Below, piece by piece: positions 54,693-63,706 of a stretch of DNA of 64,000 bases. Both the position numbers and the translations under genes were made by a program. Source of the stretch: a bacterium (GTDB lineage: Bacteria > Pseudomonadota > Alphaproteobacteria > SP197); assembly GCA_028821455.1 (NCBI GenBank), contig JAPPGE010000068.1, positions 20,678 to 84,677 on the forward strand, in the 5' to 3' direction. A model generated the notes under the pieces. That model had not been told where the DNA came from and did no database searches. It was given only the letters and a program-made list of their open reading frames with translations. Numbering within the stretch: the first letter of the stretch is position 1; each line of letters starts with the position of its first letter.

Positions 54693-55564
54693 GCGGTACC
54701 GTTCTTGGCGTCCTCGGCGGGAGTGGCGTCTACGACATCGATGGTCTCGAGGATGCCGAATGGGTGACCGTCGACACCCCCTGGGGTGCGCCTTCGGACC
54801 AGTTGCTGCGCGGCAGGTTGGACGGTCTCGAAGTGGTGTTCCTGCCGCGTCACGGCCGCGGCCATCATGTTGCGCCCACCGGCATCAACGCGCGCGCCAA
54901 CATCGATGCCCTGAAACGCACAGGTGTAACCGACCTCGTCTCGGTGGCAGCCGTCGGATCACTCCGGGAAGACCTCCCGCCCGGCACTTTCGTGGTGTGT
55001 GATCAGTACGTCGACCGGACGGTGAACCGTACGAGAAGCTTCTTTGGCGAGGGGTGTGTGGCCCATGTCTCGCTGGCCCACCCGACATGTGAACGCCTGG
55101 CGGACCACGTGACGCGAGCCGGCAAGACGGCCGGTATCTCCATGGTTCGGGGTGGCACCTACATCTGCATCGAGGGCCCCCAGTTCTCGACGCTGGCTGA
55201 ATCGCATCTTTTTAGGTCGTGGAACATGGATGTCATCGGCATGACGGCCATGCCGGAGGCGCGCCTCGCACGGGAGGCAGAGCTTTGCTACCTCACCGTC
55301 GGCATGGTGACCGACTACGACTGCTGGCACGAAGATCATGGCGCCGTCACCGTGGAACAGGTCATCGGCGTGCTGCTGGCCAATGCCGGGAATGCGAGGC
55401 GCCTTGTCGGAGCTCTCGTGCCTCTGATGGCCGGCATCGATCACCCTTGCCCCCACGGCTGTGACAGGGCCCTTGACCATGCCATCATCACCAGGCCGGA
55501 AGCCCGAGATGGCGACGTCATCGCCAGGCTCGACGCGGTGGCCGGGCGCGTTCTCGGAGCCTGA
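54689..55564 (+). CDS. mtnP: S-methyl-5'-thioadenosine phosphorylase
   Basis: 291 aa from ATG 54689, overlapping the peroxidase TGA. Phosphorylase motifs: GVLGGSGVYDIDGL (phosphate loop), RHGRGH and NARANIDALK, and VRGGTYICIEGPQFSTLAES (base site), with IGMTAMPEARLAREAELCY. It cleaves MTA to adenine and methylthioribose 1-phosphate. The next gene makes AMP from adenine, so the pair salvages adenine from MTA. Confidence 0.94.
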   Translation: MSGTVLGVLGGSGVYDIDGLEDAEWVTVDTPWGAPSDQLLRGRLDGLEVVFLPRHGRGHHVAPTGINARANIDALKRTGVTDLVSVAAVGSLREDLPPGTFVVCDQYVDRTVNRTRSFFGEGCVAHVSLAHPTCERLADHVTRAGKTAGISMVRGGTYICIEGPQFSTLAESHLFRSWNMDVIGMTAMPEARLAREAELCYLTVGMVTDYDCWHEDHGAVTVEQVIGVLLANAGNARRLVGALVPLMAGIDHPCPHGCDRALDHAIITRPEARDGDVIARLDAVAGRVLGA

Positions 55565-55566
55565 CG

Positions 55567-56085
55567 ATGGACCTTCGCCCTCTTATCCGCACCATCCCGG
55601 ATTTCCCCCGCGAGGGGGTCATGTTCCGCGACATCACGACCCTTTTTGCCCACGGCGCCGGCTTCGCCCACGCGGTTGACGGCATGACGGCTCCCTTTGC
55701 CGACTCCGCGATTGACGTGGTCGCTGCCATCGAGGCGCGGGGGTTCATTCCCGGTGGTGCCGTCGCCCACCAGCTGCAGGCGGCGTTTGTCGCCATACGA
55801 AAGAAGGGCAAGCTCCCGCGCCGGGCCATCGGCGAGGACTACGAGCTCGAGTACGGCATCGACCGGATCGAGATTCACGACGACGCCGTCAGGGAAGGAG
55901 CGCGGGTCCTGGTGGTGGACGACCTGATCGCCACCGGAGGCACCGCGATGGCAGCCGTTCGCCTGCTGCGCCGCGCCAACGCCAGCATCGTCGGCGCCAG
56001 CTTCGTGATCGATCTCCCGGCTCTCGGCGGCGCGGACCGCGTCCGCCAACAGGGCGTTCCCTGTCACTCTCTCGTCAGCTTCTGA
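55567..56085 (+). CDS. apt: Adenine phosphoribosyltransferase
   Basis: 172 aa, standard length. DFPREGVMFRDITTLF at the N-terminus, EARGFIPGG, and the PRPP motif VLVVDDLIATGGTA. It converts adenine and PRPP to AMP. ATG 55567 is two bases from the mtnP stop. Salvage of adenine released by the preceding phosphorylase is the likely purpose. Confidence 0.95.
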   Translation: MDLRPLIRTIPDFPREGVMFRDITTLFAHGAGFAHAVDGMTAPFADSAIDVVAAIEARGFIPGGAVAHQLQAAFVAIRKKGKLPRRAIGEDYELEYGIDRIEIHDDAVREGARVLVVDDLIATGGTAMAAVRLLRRANASIVGASFVIDLPALGGADRVRQQGVPCHSLVSF

Positions 56086-56594
56086 CCACCGTCAGCCCCT
56101 CTGTCGTGTCGTCCGGCAAAGGGAGGAAACGCTCGAACGGGGCTGTCGCCCGCAATGCTGCGGATGCCGGCCGGAGAGCCGGACGTTTCAAGGCGACCTG
56201 CAGTTGGCTGCCAGAGTGATGCTCGAAGTCAAGGCGAAGCCCAGCGCCGGAGACGCGCTTGTGAAGGCTGTACAAGCTGTCGAGACGCTGCGGAACAGCA
56301 ACGATGTCGGTCGAGGGAGGATGGAAAATCCCGCGCGCAATACGAGACGTGTCTGGCCTGGCAGAGGGACAGGAGAATCCGCGACCGGCTCGATCCCGCG
56401 CTCTTCGCGTTTCAGGTGGGCGACGAGCTGACGCGCCTGACCGGGCAGGCGTTCACGCTGCCCGACGATCTCCGCTACCGGCGCCACGGCCCCGGGGCTC
56501 TTCACCGCCGCCGCTCGACCGGCTGACCGGCGACCTATCGCCGGGTTTGGCGACGCGGATGAATCTCGATGAACTGCGATAGCCGATGTCCGGA
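56086..56594. other. Gap between apt and the acyl-CoA ligase
   Basis: About 510 bp without an intact gene. The plus strand carries protein-like pieces in two frames (see the pseudogene entry). The remainder has no recognised feature. Confidence 0.5.
56190..56526 (+). pseudogene. Frameshifted remnant of an unrecognised gene
   Basis: Two neighbouring stretches in different frames read like one protein. The first is GDLQLAARVMLEVKAKPS...VKAVQAVETLRNSNDVG (about 56195-56315). The second, one frame over, is YETCLAWQRDRRIRDRLD...FAFQVGDELTRLTGQAF...LPDDLRYR (about 56340-56500). The break lies between about 56315 and 56340. I cannot name the family; an accessory or phage-like origin is possible. 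It may also be chance, so confidence is low. Confidence 0.4.
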
Positions 56595-58109
56595 TCAGAC
56601 CATGTCCGGGAGCCTGTTCCGCTGGATCTTGCCGGAAGGGCCCTTGGGGAGCGCCTCGAGGACATGGATGCGGTCGGGAGCGCGGAAGGCGCCGACCCTG
56701 GAGCGGCAGTGCTCAATGAGTTGCTCCAGGGTGACGGTGGAAGCCTTCTTGAGGCGCACCGCGGCCTCGACGCGCTGGCCGTAGTCGCTGCACGGCTGCG
56801 CGAAAGCGGCAGCCTCGACGACATCGGGATGGGCATAGAGGGCATCATCGATCTCGCGGGGGGCGATGTTCTCGCCGCCCTTGATGATGAGTTCCTTCAA
56901 CCGGCCCGTGACATAGACGTAGCCGTCGCCGTCGACATGGCCGAGATCGCCCGTGCGCAGCCATCCGTCGGGCATGATCGTCTGTCTCGTCACGTCCTCA
57001 TCGTCCAGGTAGCCCTTCATGACATTGGGGCCTCGCACCGCGATCTCGCCCGCCTGACCGGGTCCGAGGATGCGCCCGCAACTGTCGAGGATGGCAACCT
57101 CGTTGCCGAAGGCAATGCCCGGAGAGCCGATCTTGCGAACGGCGGGGGGCAGGGGGTTGGCGAGTATCTGCGCGGCGGTTTCGGTCAGTCCCATGGTCTC
57201 GATGATCGCGACGCCGAAGCGGGCCTCGAAGGCCTGATGGACATCCGGCGGCAGCGCGGAGGAGGCCGAACGGCCGAACCTGAGCCGCCGGACCGCGTCC
57301 GCGTGCGGTTCCGCGTCATGATGGAGCAGGCGCGAAATGATGGTGGGCACGACGGAGAACCAGGTTGCTTCGTGCTCCAGGCAGTCCTCCCAGAAGCGCC
57401 GCACCGAAAACCGCGGACAGACGATCACGGAGCCGCCCGAGACGAGCGGCGCCATCAGGGTGACGCAGAGCCCGTTGATGTGGAAATGAGGGAGAACGCA
57501 GAGCGCCCGGTCCTGCGGACCGAGGCGGTGCGCCATGGCCGTGGTCCATCCTCCCGCAAGGAGGCTTCGATGGCTGTGAAGCACTCCCTTGGGCCGGCCC
57601 GTCGTTCCGGAGGTGTACATCAGCAGGGCCGGATCGCCTGCCGCGGGCAGGAAACCCGGCTCCGTCGATTCAGGCATTGTACGCGAGCCTGCGAGACTCT
57701 CGGCGTCGATGACGGCGAGACCGTCCAGGCCTGCCTCGTCGAGGGACGTGTGCTCGCCGGCGCCGATGACGGCGAATCGGGCGCCGCTGTGGCGCAACGC
57801 GAATCGATGAGCCTCCGCGCTGGCCGCGAGGTTTATCGGTGTCGCCCGGAATCCCCCGAGGAAGATGCCAAAAAGGACGAGAACGGCGGCGCGACCGTTA
57901 CCGAGGAACGTCGCGACACTCTCGCCCCCGACGGCGCCCGCGGCCTTCAGGCGGCGGGCAACCCTTGCGGCGCCCGTTCGCAGATCAGAGTAGGAGAGTT
58001 CCGGCGAACCGTCGGAAAAGAGATGGCTGACCGCATCGGGAGTTTCGCAGGCTCGCCGTTCGATCCAGTGGCGGACCGAACCGGTTGGCGGGCCGCCGCC
58101 TGCCGTCAT
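56595..58109 (-). CDS. AMP-binding acyl-CoA synthetase/ligase
   Basis: 504 aa from ATG 58109, which overlaps the stop of the aldehyde dehydrogenase gene (ATGA); the longer frame to 58253 lies inside that gene. ANL superfamily: phosphate loop LMYTSGTTGRPKG, adenine site region around ETMGLTETA, GWLRTGDLGHVDGDGYVYVTGR and the catalytic lysine region near the end (PKGPSGKIQRNRL). It forms an acyl-CoA from acid, ATP and CoA. Beside an acylating aldehyde dehydrogenase and a carboxylate transporter, it would handle an organic acid such as sulfoacetate, but the specificity residues are not known. Confidence 0.9.
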   Translation of the reverse strand: MTAGGGPPTGSVRHWIERRACETPDAVSHLFSDGSPELSYSDLRTGAARVARRLKAAGAVGGESVATFLGNGRAAVLVLFGIFLGGFRATPINLAASAEAHRFALRHSGARFAVIGAGEHTSLDEAGLDGLAVIDAESLAGSRTMPESTEPGFLPAAGDPALLMYTSGTTGRPKGVLHSHRSLLAGGWTTAMAHRLGPQDRALCVLPHFHINGLCVTLMAPLVSGGSVIVCPRFSVRRFWEDCLEHEATWFSVVPTIISRLLHHDAEPHADAVRRLRFGRSASSALPPDVHQAFEARFGVAIIETMGLTETAAQILANPLPPAVRKIGSPGIAFGNEVAILDSCGRILGPGQAGEIAVRGPNVMKGYLDDEDVTRQTIMPDGWLRTGDLGHVDGDGYVYVTGRLKELIIKGGENIAPREIDDALYAHPDVVEAAAFAQPCSDYGQRVEAAVRLKKASTVTLEQLIEHCRSRVGAFRAPDRIHVLEALPKGPSGKIQRNRLPDMV

Positions 58110-59515
58110 CGCCCGCATTCGGCCCAGTAGTCGGCGAGCACGTCCTCGAGAACGGGCTCCCGGGCCGGGATCGTCCGCACCACGCGCGTGATGTTGAGAA
58201 AGTGCTTCCAGTGGAGGTTCTCGTCGATCGAGTTGCCGCCCCAGCTGCCGCACCCCATGGAGAGCGAGAATGGCATGCCGTTGTCGAAGGAGCCGCCGGT
58301 GGCGATGGCGTGGGCCTGGTTGACGATGATACGGCAGGCGGGAAGCGTCAGTCCGAGATCAACCGCGCGCTCGTCGAGGGCGGTATGAAGACCCACCGAA
58401 TGCCCGGCGCCGGCATGCTGAAGGATGCGCATGACGATCGCCTTGGCGTGCGCGAAGTCCCGGGCGCGGTAGAGCGCCGTCACCAGTGAGATCTTTTCAC
58501 CCGCTATCGGGTGGTCCGGACCCGCATGCCCGGTTTCCACCGCAAGAAAGCGCGTTCCGCGAGGGACCCTGCCATCGAGATCGAGAATGTCGATCAGCAC
58601 GTCGCAGTCCCTTGCGATGGCCAGGGGGTTGAGTTTGCCACCGGGCCAGAGACGATCGACGACATGGTTCTCGAGAGAAGGATCGAGGATGGCGCATCCC
58701 TCGTGCGCAAGCGACGCGGCAAAGGAGTCGTAGACGGTATCGACCACGACGAGGGCATTTTCCGAGGAGCAGGACGTCGCGTTGTCGAAGGTCTTGGAGC
58801 GCGCGATCCTCGCCGCGGCAGCGCGTACATCGGCGGTTTCGTCGACAATGACCGGGACATTGCCGGTACCCACGCCGATGGCGGGCGTGCCCGAGGAGTA
58901 GGCCCGCCTCACGTTGTCCTGCGAACCGGTCACGACCACGAGGTCCGCCCGCTCGAGAAGTCTCTGGGTTCTTTCCTTGTTGCCAGGCGCCGGGATCATC
59001 TGGACGAGACCGGGATCGACGCCGGCCTTCGAGAACTCATGGTGGATGTAGTCCAGCAGCTTCCCGCAGGCCTCGGTTCCCTTTGGCGACGGCGACAGCA
59101 CGATCGCGTTGCCGCATTTCAGGGCATTGATGATGTTGTTGGCCGGCGTTGCGACCGGGTTGGTCGATGGGACGACGGCGCCGATCACACCGATCGGCCG
59201 TGCGATCTCGGTGATTCCTCTCTCGGGATCTTCGGCAATGACCCCGCATGTTGCGACAGGCGCGACATCGCGCATCAGACCGAGTGTCTTGCGATGATTC
59301 TTGGCGACCTTGTCCTCGACGTTGCCGAGTCCTGTCGTCCGGACCGCAAGTTCCGACAATGTCCGGTTGCGGTCCGGTTCCAGGAGTGCCCAGGCGGCTG
59401 CCTGGGCAGCCCTGTCGTAACGCGCCTGGGTCGCGCCCGTTTCGTAGCGCACCTGAGCCGCGCGGGCCCGGGTCAGGAGACCGTCGACAACGGCGATATC
59501 ATCCTCGAGAACCAT
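58106..59515 (-). CDS. Acylating (CoA-dependent) aldehyde dehydrogenase, sulfoacetaldehyde dehydrogenase-like
   Basis: 469 aa. EutE/AdhE-type aldehyde dehydrogenase: PIGVIGAVVPSTNPVATPANNIINALKCGNAI, SSGTPAIGVGTGNVPVIVDETADV, and the catalytic Cys in FDNATSCSSENALVV. This group uses CoA to make or consume acyl-CoA, and includes SauS, the sulfoacetaldehyde dehydrogenase of sulfoacetate degradation. GAGGA precedes the ATG. It is coupled to an acyl-CoA ligase (the SauT position) and follows a TctCBA transporter, so the cluster looks like an uptake-activation-reduction route for a small carboxylate. Confidence 0.86.
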   Translation of the reverse strand: MVLEDDIAVVDGLLTRARAAQVRYETGATQARYDRAAQAAAWALLEPDRNRTLSELAVRTTGLGNVEDKVAKNHRKTLGLMRDVAPVATCGVIAEDPERGITEIARPIGVIGAVVPSTNPVATPANNIINALKCGNAIVLSPSPKGTEACGKLLDYIHHEFSKAGVDPGLVQMIPAPGNKERTQRLLERADLVVVTGSQDNVRRAYSSGTPAIGVGTGNVPVIVDETADVRAAAARIARSKTFDNATSCSSENALVVVDTVYDSFAASLAHEGCAILDPSLENHVVDRLWPGGKLNPLAIARDCDVLIDILDLDGRVPRGTRFLAVETGHAGPDHPIAGEKISLVTALYRARDFAHAKAIVMRILQHAGAGHSVGLHTALDERAVDLGLTLPACRIIVNQAHAIATGGSFDNGMPFSLSMGCGSWGGNSIDENLHWKHFLNITRVVRTIPAREPVLEDVLADYWAECGR

Positions 59516-59588
59516 CGTCGTTCCTCATCAGCATGGCTGTGCGGGAAGGACCGGGGCAGGGGAGGATGTCCCGGTCCTTCCCGACGGT

Positions 59589-60551
59589 TCAAAGGTCCTT
59601 GAGAAGTTCGCGAAGATAGGCGTCGCGCTCCTCCCACATGGCGAGGACTTCCTCGCGGTCCATGACATGAACCGGAGATCCTCCTGCGGCCATCTTGCCG
59701 AGCACCCGGGAGTTCATGAACATTTCCGGCACGATGCTCGCGAGCTTGTCGATAATCGCATCGGGGGTCCCCTTGGGGACCATGATGCCGCGGAAGTTGA
59801 CGGAACTGTTGTCGACGTCGAGACCCTCTTCCATCATGGTCGGCACGTCGGGGAGGAACTCCTCGTTCCTCTGGATGTCCGCCACCGCGAGGATCTTGAT
59901 GTTGCCGGCTTCGCGGGCGCGGTAGGCGTCCGAGAGATTGTTGATGCCGGCCATCACGTCACCCGCGATCACCGCCTTCATGGCTGCGGCGCCCCCGCCC
60001 TTGGTGGGAACGTACTGCATGGTGACGCCGGCGGCTTTCTCGATCTGCAACGCCGCAATATGGTGTCCGACGAAGAGGCCGGCGCCCGAGAAGGTGAGCT
60101 TGCCAGGGTTCTCCCCGGCCCAGGCAACGACATCCGCCATGGAATTGAAGGGGCTCTCCGTGCCGACAATGAAGACCGCCGGGTCGGCGCCCCAGTTGGC
60201 GATGGGCTCGAAACTGTCCTTTGAGTATTCGACCCCGCCCTTGATGCTCTGGGCGATGAAGTGCGGAATGTTGTAGGCGGCAAGCGTGTAGCCGTCGGCC
60301 TCCGCCTCGGTGGCAAACCAGTTCCAGCCGACACGGCCGCCGGCGCCGGGCTTGTTGATGATCGCGATCGGCACGCCCAGGGCGTCTTCGTTGCCGGCGG
60401 TCATGGTGACGATGCGTGCCTGGAAGTCCGTGGCTCCGCCCGCGCCGTAGGACACCATGAGCATGATCGGCCGGTCCGGATACTCATCTGCCTCGACCGT
60501 TCCAGCGACTGCGGCCAGCACCAGCGCGAGACCTGCAATGACGTGTTTCAT
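59589..60551 (-). CDS. Tripartite tricarboxylate transporter substrate-binding protein (TctC family)
   Basis: 320 aa from ATG 60551, with AAGGAG at the correct distance. Signal peptide (MKHVIAGLALVLAAVAGTVEA) exports it to the periplasm. The mature part has the Bug/TctC pattern: YPDRPIMLMVSYGAGGATD, IAIINKPGAGGRVG, VGHHIAALQIEKAAGV, YVPTKGGGAAAMKAVIAGDVMAGINN. It captures the carboxylate for the TctAB membrane complex encoded just upstream. Confidence 0.92.
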   Translation of the reverse strand: MKHVIAGLALVLAAVAGTVEADEYPDRPIMLMVSYGAGGATDFQARIVTMTAGNEDALGVPIAIINKPGAGGRVGWNWFATEAEADGYTLAAYNIPHFIAQSIKGGVEYSKDSFEPIANWGADPAVFIVGTESPFNSMADVVAWAGENPGKLTFSGAGLFVGHHIAALQIEKAAGVTMQYVPTKGGGAAAMKAVIAGDVMAGINNLSDAYRAREAGNIKILAVADIQRNEEFLPDVPTMMEEGLDVDNSSVNFRGIMVPKGTPDAIIDKLASIVPEMFMNSRVLGKMAAGGSPVHVMDREEVLAMWEERDAYLRELLKDL

Positions 60552-60588
60552 GGAAATTCTCCTTTCGTGTGAACAGGCTCGCGCCTGC

Positions 60589-61044
60589 CTATATGAACAG
60601 TCCTCGCGGTATGAACACCTTGAGAACAATGGAAAAAAGAAGGTACATCACGGCCAGATACCCGGCCGTGACGGCAACTCGCTTCAGCCATGCCCGGACC
60701 TGGTCGTGGGGTGCCGGATCATAGAGCGAGAGAATGACGATGAATGCGATCGCCGACGAGGTGTAGAAACCGAGCCATTTCGCCGCGAAGAAGACATAGA
60801 CACCGGCCACGACGACACCCGGCAGGATGTTCTTGACCAGTGTCCAGGTGATCCCCCCTTCGGCAACACGCGGATCAAGGAGTACACGCGCGAATGTCCA
60901 GCCGGCCAGGGCCACGAAAGCCACGGAGATCAGCCTGGGAAACAGGAAGGCCTCGGCGGGGGCCTGGCTGAAGCTGATCCAGCACACCCAGATTGCAACG
61001 AGCAGAATGATGCCGCAGGCCAGGCTCGGCTGCAGGGCTGTCAT
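60589..61044 (-). CDS. Tripartite tricarboxylate transporter small membrane subunit (TctB family)
   Basis: 151 aa with four predicted membrane segments (about 8-25, 38-55, 72-110 as two, 125-145) in the TctB pattern (ending LKVFIPRGLFI). ATG 61044 overlaps the TctA stop (ATGA); the frame is open to 61452 only as a shadow of tctA. It forms the membrane transporter with TctA. Confidence 0.9.
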   Translation of the reverse strand: MTALQPSLACGIILLVAIWVCWISFSQAPAEAFLFPRLISVAFVALAGWTFARVLLDPRVAEGGITWTLVKNILPGVVVAGVYVFFAAKWLGFYTSSAIAFIVILSLYDPAPHDQVRAWLKRVAVTAGYLAVMYLLFSIVLKVFIPRGLFI

Positions 61045-62552
61045 GGTGCGTCCCCTCCCGCAACTGCGGTGCGCCGCGCGCGGAGTTCCGCGTAGAGCGA
61101 GTAGCCGACCGATGCGACGACAATCGCGACGAGAAGAAGGTTGAGCGCTCCCCCGAAGAAGTAGGCGAACGGCCCCACCGTCGCTTCGGCGATCAGCGAT
61201 CCCTGGATGAAATTGGATTCGGCGATGGGCCCCAGGATGAGGCCGAGAACCAGTGGCGCGGCGGAGAACCCGAACCGCTCCAGGAAGTACATCATGATGC
61301 CGAGGGCAGCCATGACATAGACGTCGCCCATGGAATGCTGGACCGAGTAGGATCCGAAGACCGCAAGGCCCAGGACAATCGGCGCCATGATCGACTTCGG
61401 GACAAGCGCCACGCGGGCTGCGAGCGAGGCGATGTAGAGGCCAAACACGCACATCAGAATCTGACCGATCAGCATCGAGTTGATGAACGGCCAGGCGACA
61501 TGCGGGTGGTTGTCGAAGAGATCGGTGCCGGGAAAGATGCCGTGGATCAGCAGCCCGCCGAGCAGCACGGCGGCGGTCGGGCTGCCGGGAATGGAGAGTG
61601 TCAGGAGCGGCACGAGGGAGGGACCGACCATCGCGTTGTTGGCGGATTCGGCCGCAATGATGCCCTCCGGATGGCCGGTTCCGAACTTGTCGCGTTCAGG
61701 CGACACCTTGCGCGCCTGATCATAGGCGACCAGTCCGGCGATCTGTCCGCCGATACCGGGAATCAGCCCTATGATGGAACCCGAAACGGTCCCGATCACC
61801 ACGGCACGCACTCTCGACAGGAGTTCCCGAACCGCCCTGGAGAGCGGGTGCCTTTCGACCGAGATGGCCTCGATCGATGACATGCGCCGGCCATCTGCGA
61901 ACATGGCGATGACCTGCGGAATGGCGAACAGTCCGATGAGGGCCGGAACGATACTGATGCCACCGCTCAGGGAGGAATGGAAAACGAAGCGCTGCACACC
62001 GAGAATATCGTCGAACCCCACTGTCGCGAGCCACAGCCCGATACATCCCGACAGCAGGCCCTTGACGACGCTGGACGTGCCGAGAGACCCGATGATCGTG
62101 ACGCCGAGTATGGCGAGCCAGAACAGTTGCGAGGGTCCGAAAGCAAGCGCCCACTCGGCCAGAACGGGCGTCAGAAAGATCAGAAGAGCGACTCCGATGA
62201 GGCCTCCGACAAGCGAGGCAAGGAAAGCAAGCTGCAGGGCCCTGGCGCCCTGGCCCCTGCGGGCCATCTCGTGACCGTCGAGGGTCGTGGCGATGTTGGC
62301 CGGCGCTCCCGGTATCTTCAGCAGGATGGCGCTGACCGCGCCGCCGGCGACCGTGGAGGTGTAGGCCGCGCCCAGCAGGATCAACCCGTGTACGGCTTCA
62401 AGCTGAAACGTGAAGGGAATCAGCAGGGCAACGGCCATCGTCGGGGAGAGCCCAGGCGTGGCGCCGAGGATCAGGCCACCGATCGTTCCGCCGATGAGCA
62501 GAAGCATGGCCGGGACCGTGAACACCTCCCCGAAGTAGGCCGCGAACTCCAT
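61041..62552 (-). CDS. Tripartite tricarboxylate transporter large membrane subunit (TctA family)
   Basis: 503 aa from ATG 62552 (GAGGTGG just upstream); the open frame to 62633 crosses the promoter. Many hydrophobic segments in the TctA pattern: IGLILGATPGLSPTMAVALLIPFTF at the N-terminus, KIPGAPANIATTLDGHEMARRGQGARAL, then SIVPALIGLFAIPQVIAMF, TVSGSIIGLIPGIGGQIAGLVAYDQARK, GHPEGIIAAESANNAMVGPSLVPLLTLSIPGSPTAAVLLGG. It is the main channel subunit and the first gene of the operon. Confidence 0.94.
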   Translation of the reverse strand: MEFAAYFGEVFTVPAMLLLIGGTIGGLILGATPGLSPTMAVALLIPFTFQLEAVHGLILLGAAYTSTVAGGAVSAILLKIPGAPANIATTLDGHEMARRGQGARALQLAFLASLVGGLIGVALLIFLTPVLAEWALAFGPSQLFWLAILGVTIIGSLGTSSVVKGLLSGCIGLWLATVGFDDILGVQRFVFHSSLSGGISIVPALIGLFAIPQVIAMFADGRRMSSIEAISVERHPLSRAVRELLSRVRAVVIGTVSGSIIGLIPGIGGQIAGLVAYDQARKVSPERDKFGTGHPEGIIAAESANNAMVGPSLVPLLTLSIPGSPTAAVLLGGLLIHGIFPGTDLFDNHPHVAWPFINSMLIGQILMCVFGLYIASLAARVALVPKSIMAPIVLGLAVFGSYSVQHSMGDVYVMAALGIMMYFLERFGFSAAPLVLGLILGPIAESNFIQGSLIAEATVGPFAYFFGGALNLLLVAIVVASVGYSLYAELRARRTAVAGGDAP

Positions 62553-62605
62553 TCCACCTCTTGCTGCTTCCTCAGACAGCACGGACTTTCCGCCCGCAAT
62601 CTGGA

Positions 62606-62642
62606 ATGCTAGAGAATGAAAACAACGATGCAAACGTTTTCA
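62606..62642 (-). promoter_or_regulatory. tctA operon promoter with LacI-type operator
   Basis: On the minus strand TTGCAT (62628-62633), a 16-bp spacer and TAGCAT (62606-62611) form a likely promoter for the transporter operon. TGCAAACGTTTTCA (62629-62642) is a near-perfect palindrome centred on CG, the classic LacI/GalR operator form, and overlaps the -35. Repressor binding here would block the operon. Confidence 0.65.
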
Positions 62643-62664
62643 TTTCGGGAATCTGGTCTACACT
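62637..62664 (+). promoter_or_regulatory. Predicted promoter of the LacI-family regulator
   Basis: TTTTCA (62637-62642), a 16-bp spacer and TACACT (62659-62664) point toward the regulator gene, whose ATG at 62675 is only about ten bases beyond, giving a very short leader. The -35 is part of the operator, so self-repression is likely. Confidence 0.5.
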
Positions 62665-62674
62665 TGGCGGCGTC

Positions 62675-63706
62675 ATGGCGAGGCGGCATGTCGATATCGT
62701 TCACGTTGCAAGGCGGGCCGGGGTGTCTCCGGCGACCGTGTCGCGCGCCTTCAATCACCCTTCGCTCGTGCGAGCCGATACCCGGGCGAGAATCTCGGCG
62801 GTGGTCGACGAACTCGGCTATATCCGCAACCGGGCGGCGAGATCCATCCACGGCAAGAGAAGCGGAACCATCGGCCTCATCGTTCCGACCGTCGACAACG
62901 CCATCTTCTCGCGGCTGATCCAGTCGTTCTCCGATGCCCTGAACCGCAAGGGCTTCACCCTCCTGCTTGGCGCCCACGGCTATGACCTTGAACGGGAGAA
63001 GGATCTGCTGCGTTCCTTTCTCGAGCACCGTGTCGACGGTATCGCCGTGATCGGCCTCGACCATGATGACGCCACGTTCGCCCTCATCGAGGCCCGCCAC
63101 GTGCCGGCTGTGGCGCTGTGGAACCATGACGGCCACTCGCGGATGTCCTGCGTGGGGCCGGAGAACCGCCACGCGGGCTACCTGGCCGCGCGGCACCTCG
63201 CGGATCTCGGCCACCGGAGGATCGGCCTGCTGTTTCCGCCTACACAGGGCAACGACCGCGCGGCATCGAGGCTCGAGGGAGCCGAGGCGCTGCTGGAAGA
63301 ACGGGGGATCGACGTGCCGGACCGCTGGCGTATCGAGGCGGTCTACAGTGTTGCTGCGGCCAAGCGGGCCTTCATCGACCTCATAGGCGACGGCGACATC
63401 CCGACGGGCCTCGTGGCTGGCAACGATGTCCTTGCCCAGGGCGCGGTGTTCGCTGCCACGGAGTCCGCGGTCTGTGTCCCGGATCGGGTTTCCGTGGTCG
63501 GGATCGGAGACTTCAGCGGTTCGGCCGAGATGATTCCGTCCCTCACGACCGTGCGGTTGCCGGCGGCCGGGATCGGCGAGGCAGGAGCGGAAGTCCTGCT
63601 CGAACTCGTGCGTTCGCAGCGGCGCCATCCACTGATCCGGCGCAATCTCCCGCTCGAACTCGTCACGCGCGCTTCCACGGCACCACCGCCTGCCGCCTGG
63701 AGATGA
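62675..63706 (+). CDS. LacI/GalR-family transcriptional regulator
   Basis: 343 aa from ATG 62675 (MARRHVDIVHVARRAGVSPATVSRAFNHP); a longer frame to 62561 is promoter sequence. The N-terminal helix-turn-helix and hinge helix (RNRAARSIHGKRSG) are followed by a periplasmic-binding-protein-like effector domain (IGLIVPTVDNAIFSRLI, VDGIAVIGLDHDD, GYLAARHLADLGHRRIGLLFP). It is divergent from the tctA operon and probably represses it until a substrate-related effector binds. The effector is unknown. Confidence 0.9.
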   Translation: MARRHVDIVHVARRAGVSPATVSRAFNHPSLVRADTRARISAVVDELGYIRNRAARSIHGKRSGTIGLIVPTVDNAIFSRLIQSFSDALNRKGFTLLLGAHGYDLEREKDLLRSFLEHRVDGIAVIGLDHDDATFALIEARHVPAVALWNHDGHSRMSCVGPENRHAGYLAARHLADLGHRRIGLLFPPTQGNDRAASRLEGAEALLEERGIDVPDRWRIEAVYSVAAAKRAFIDLIGDGDIPTGLVAGNDVLAQGAVFAATESAVCVPDRVSVVGIGDFSGSAEMIPSLTTVRLPAAGIGEAGAEVLLELVRSQRRHPLIRRNLPLELVTRASTAPPPAAWR

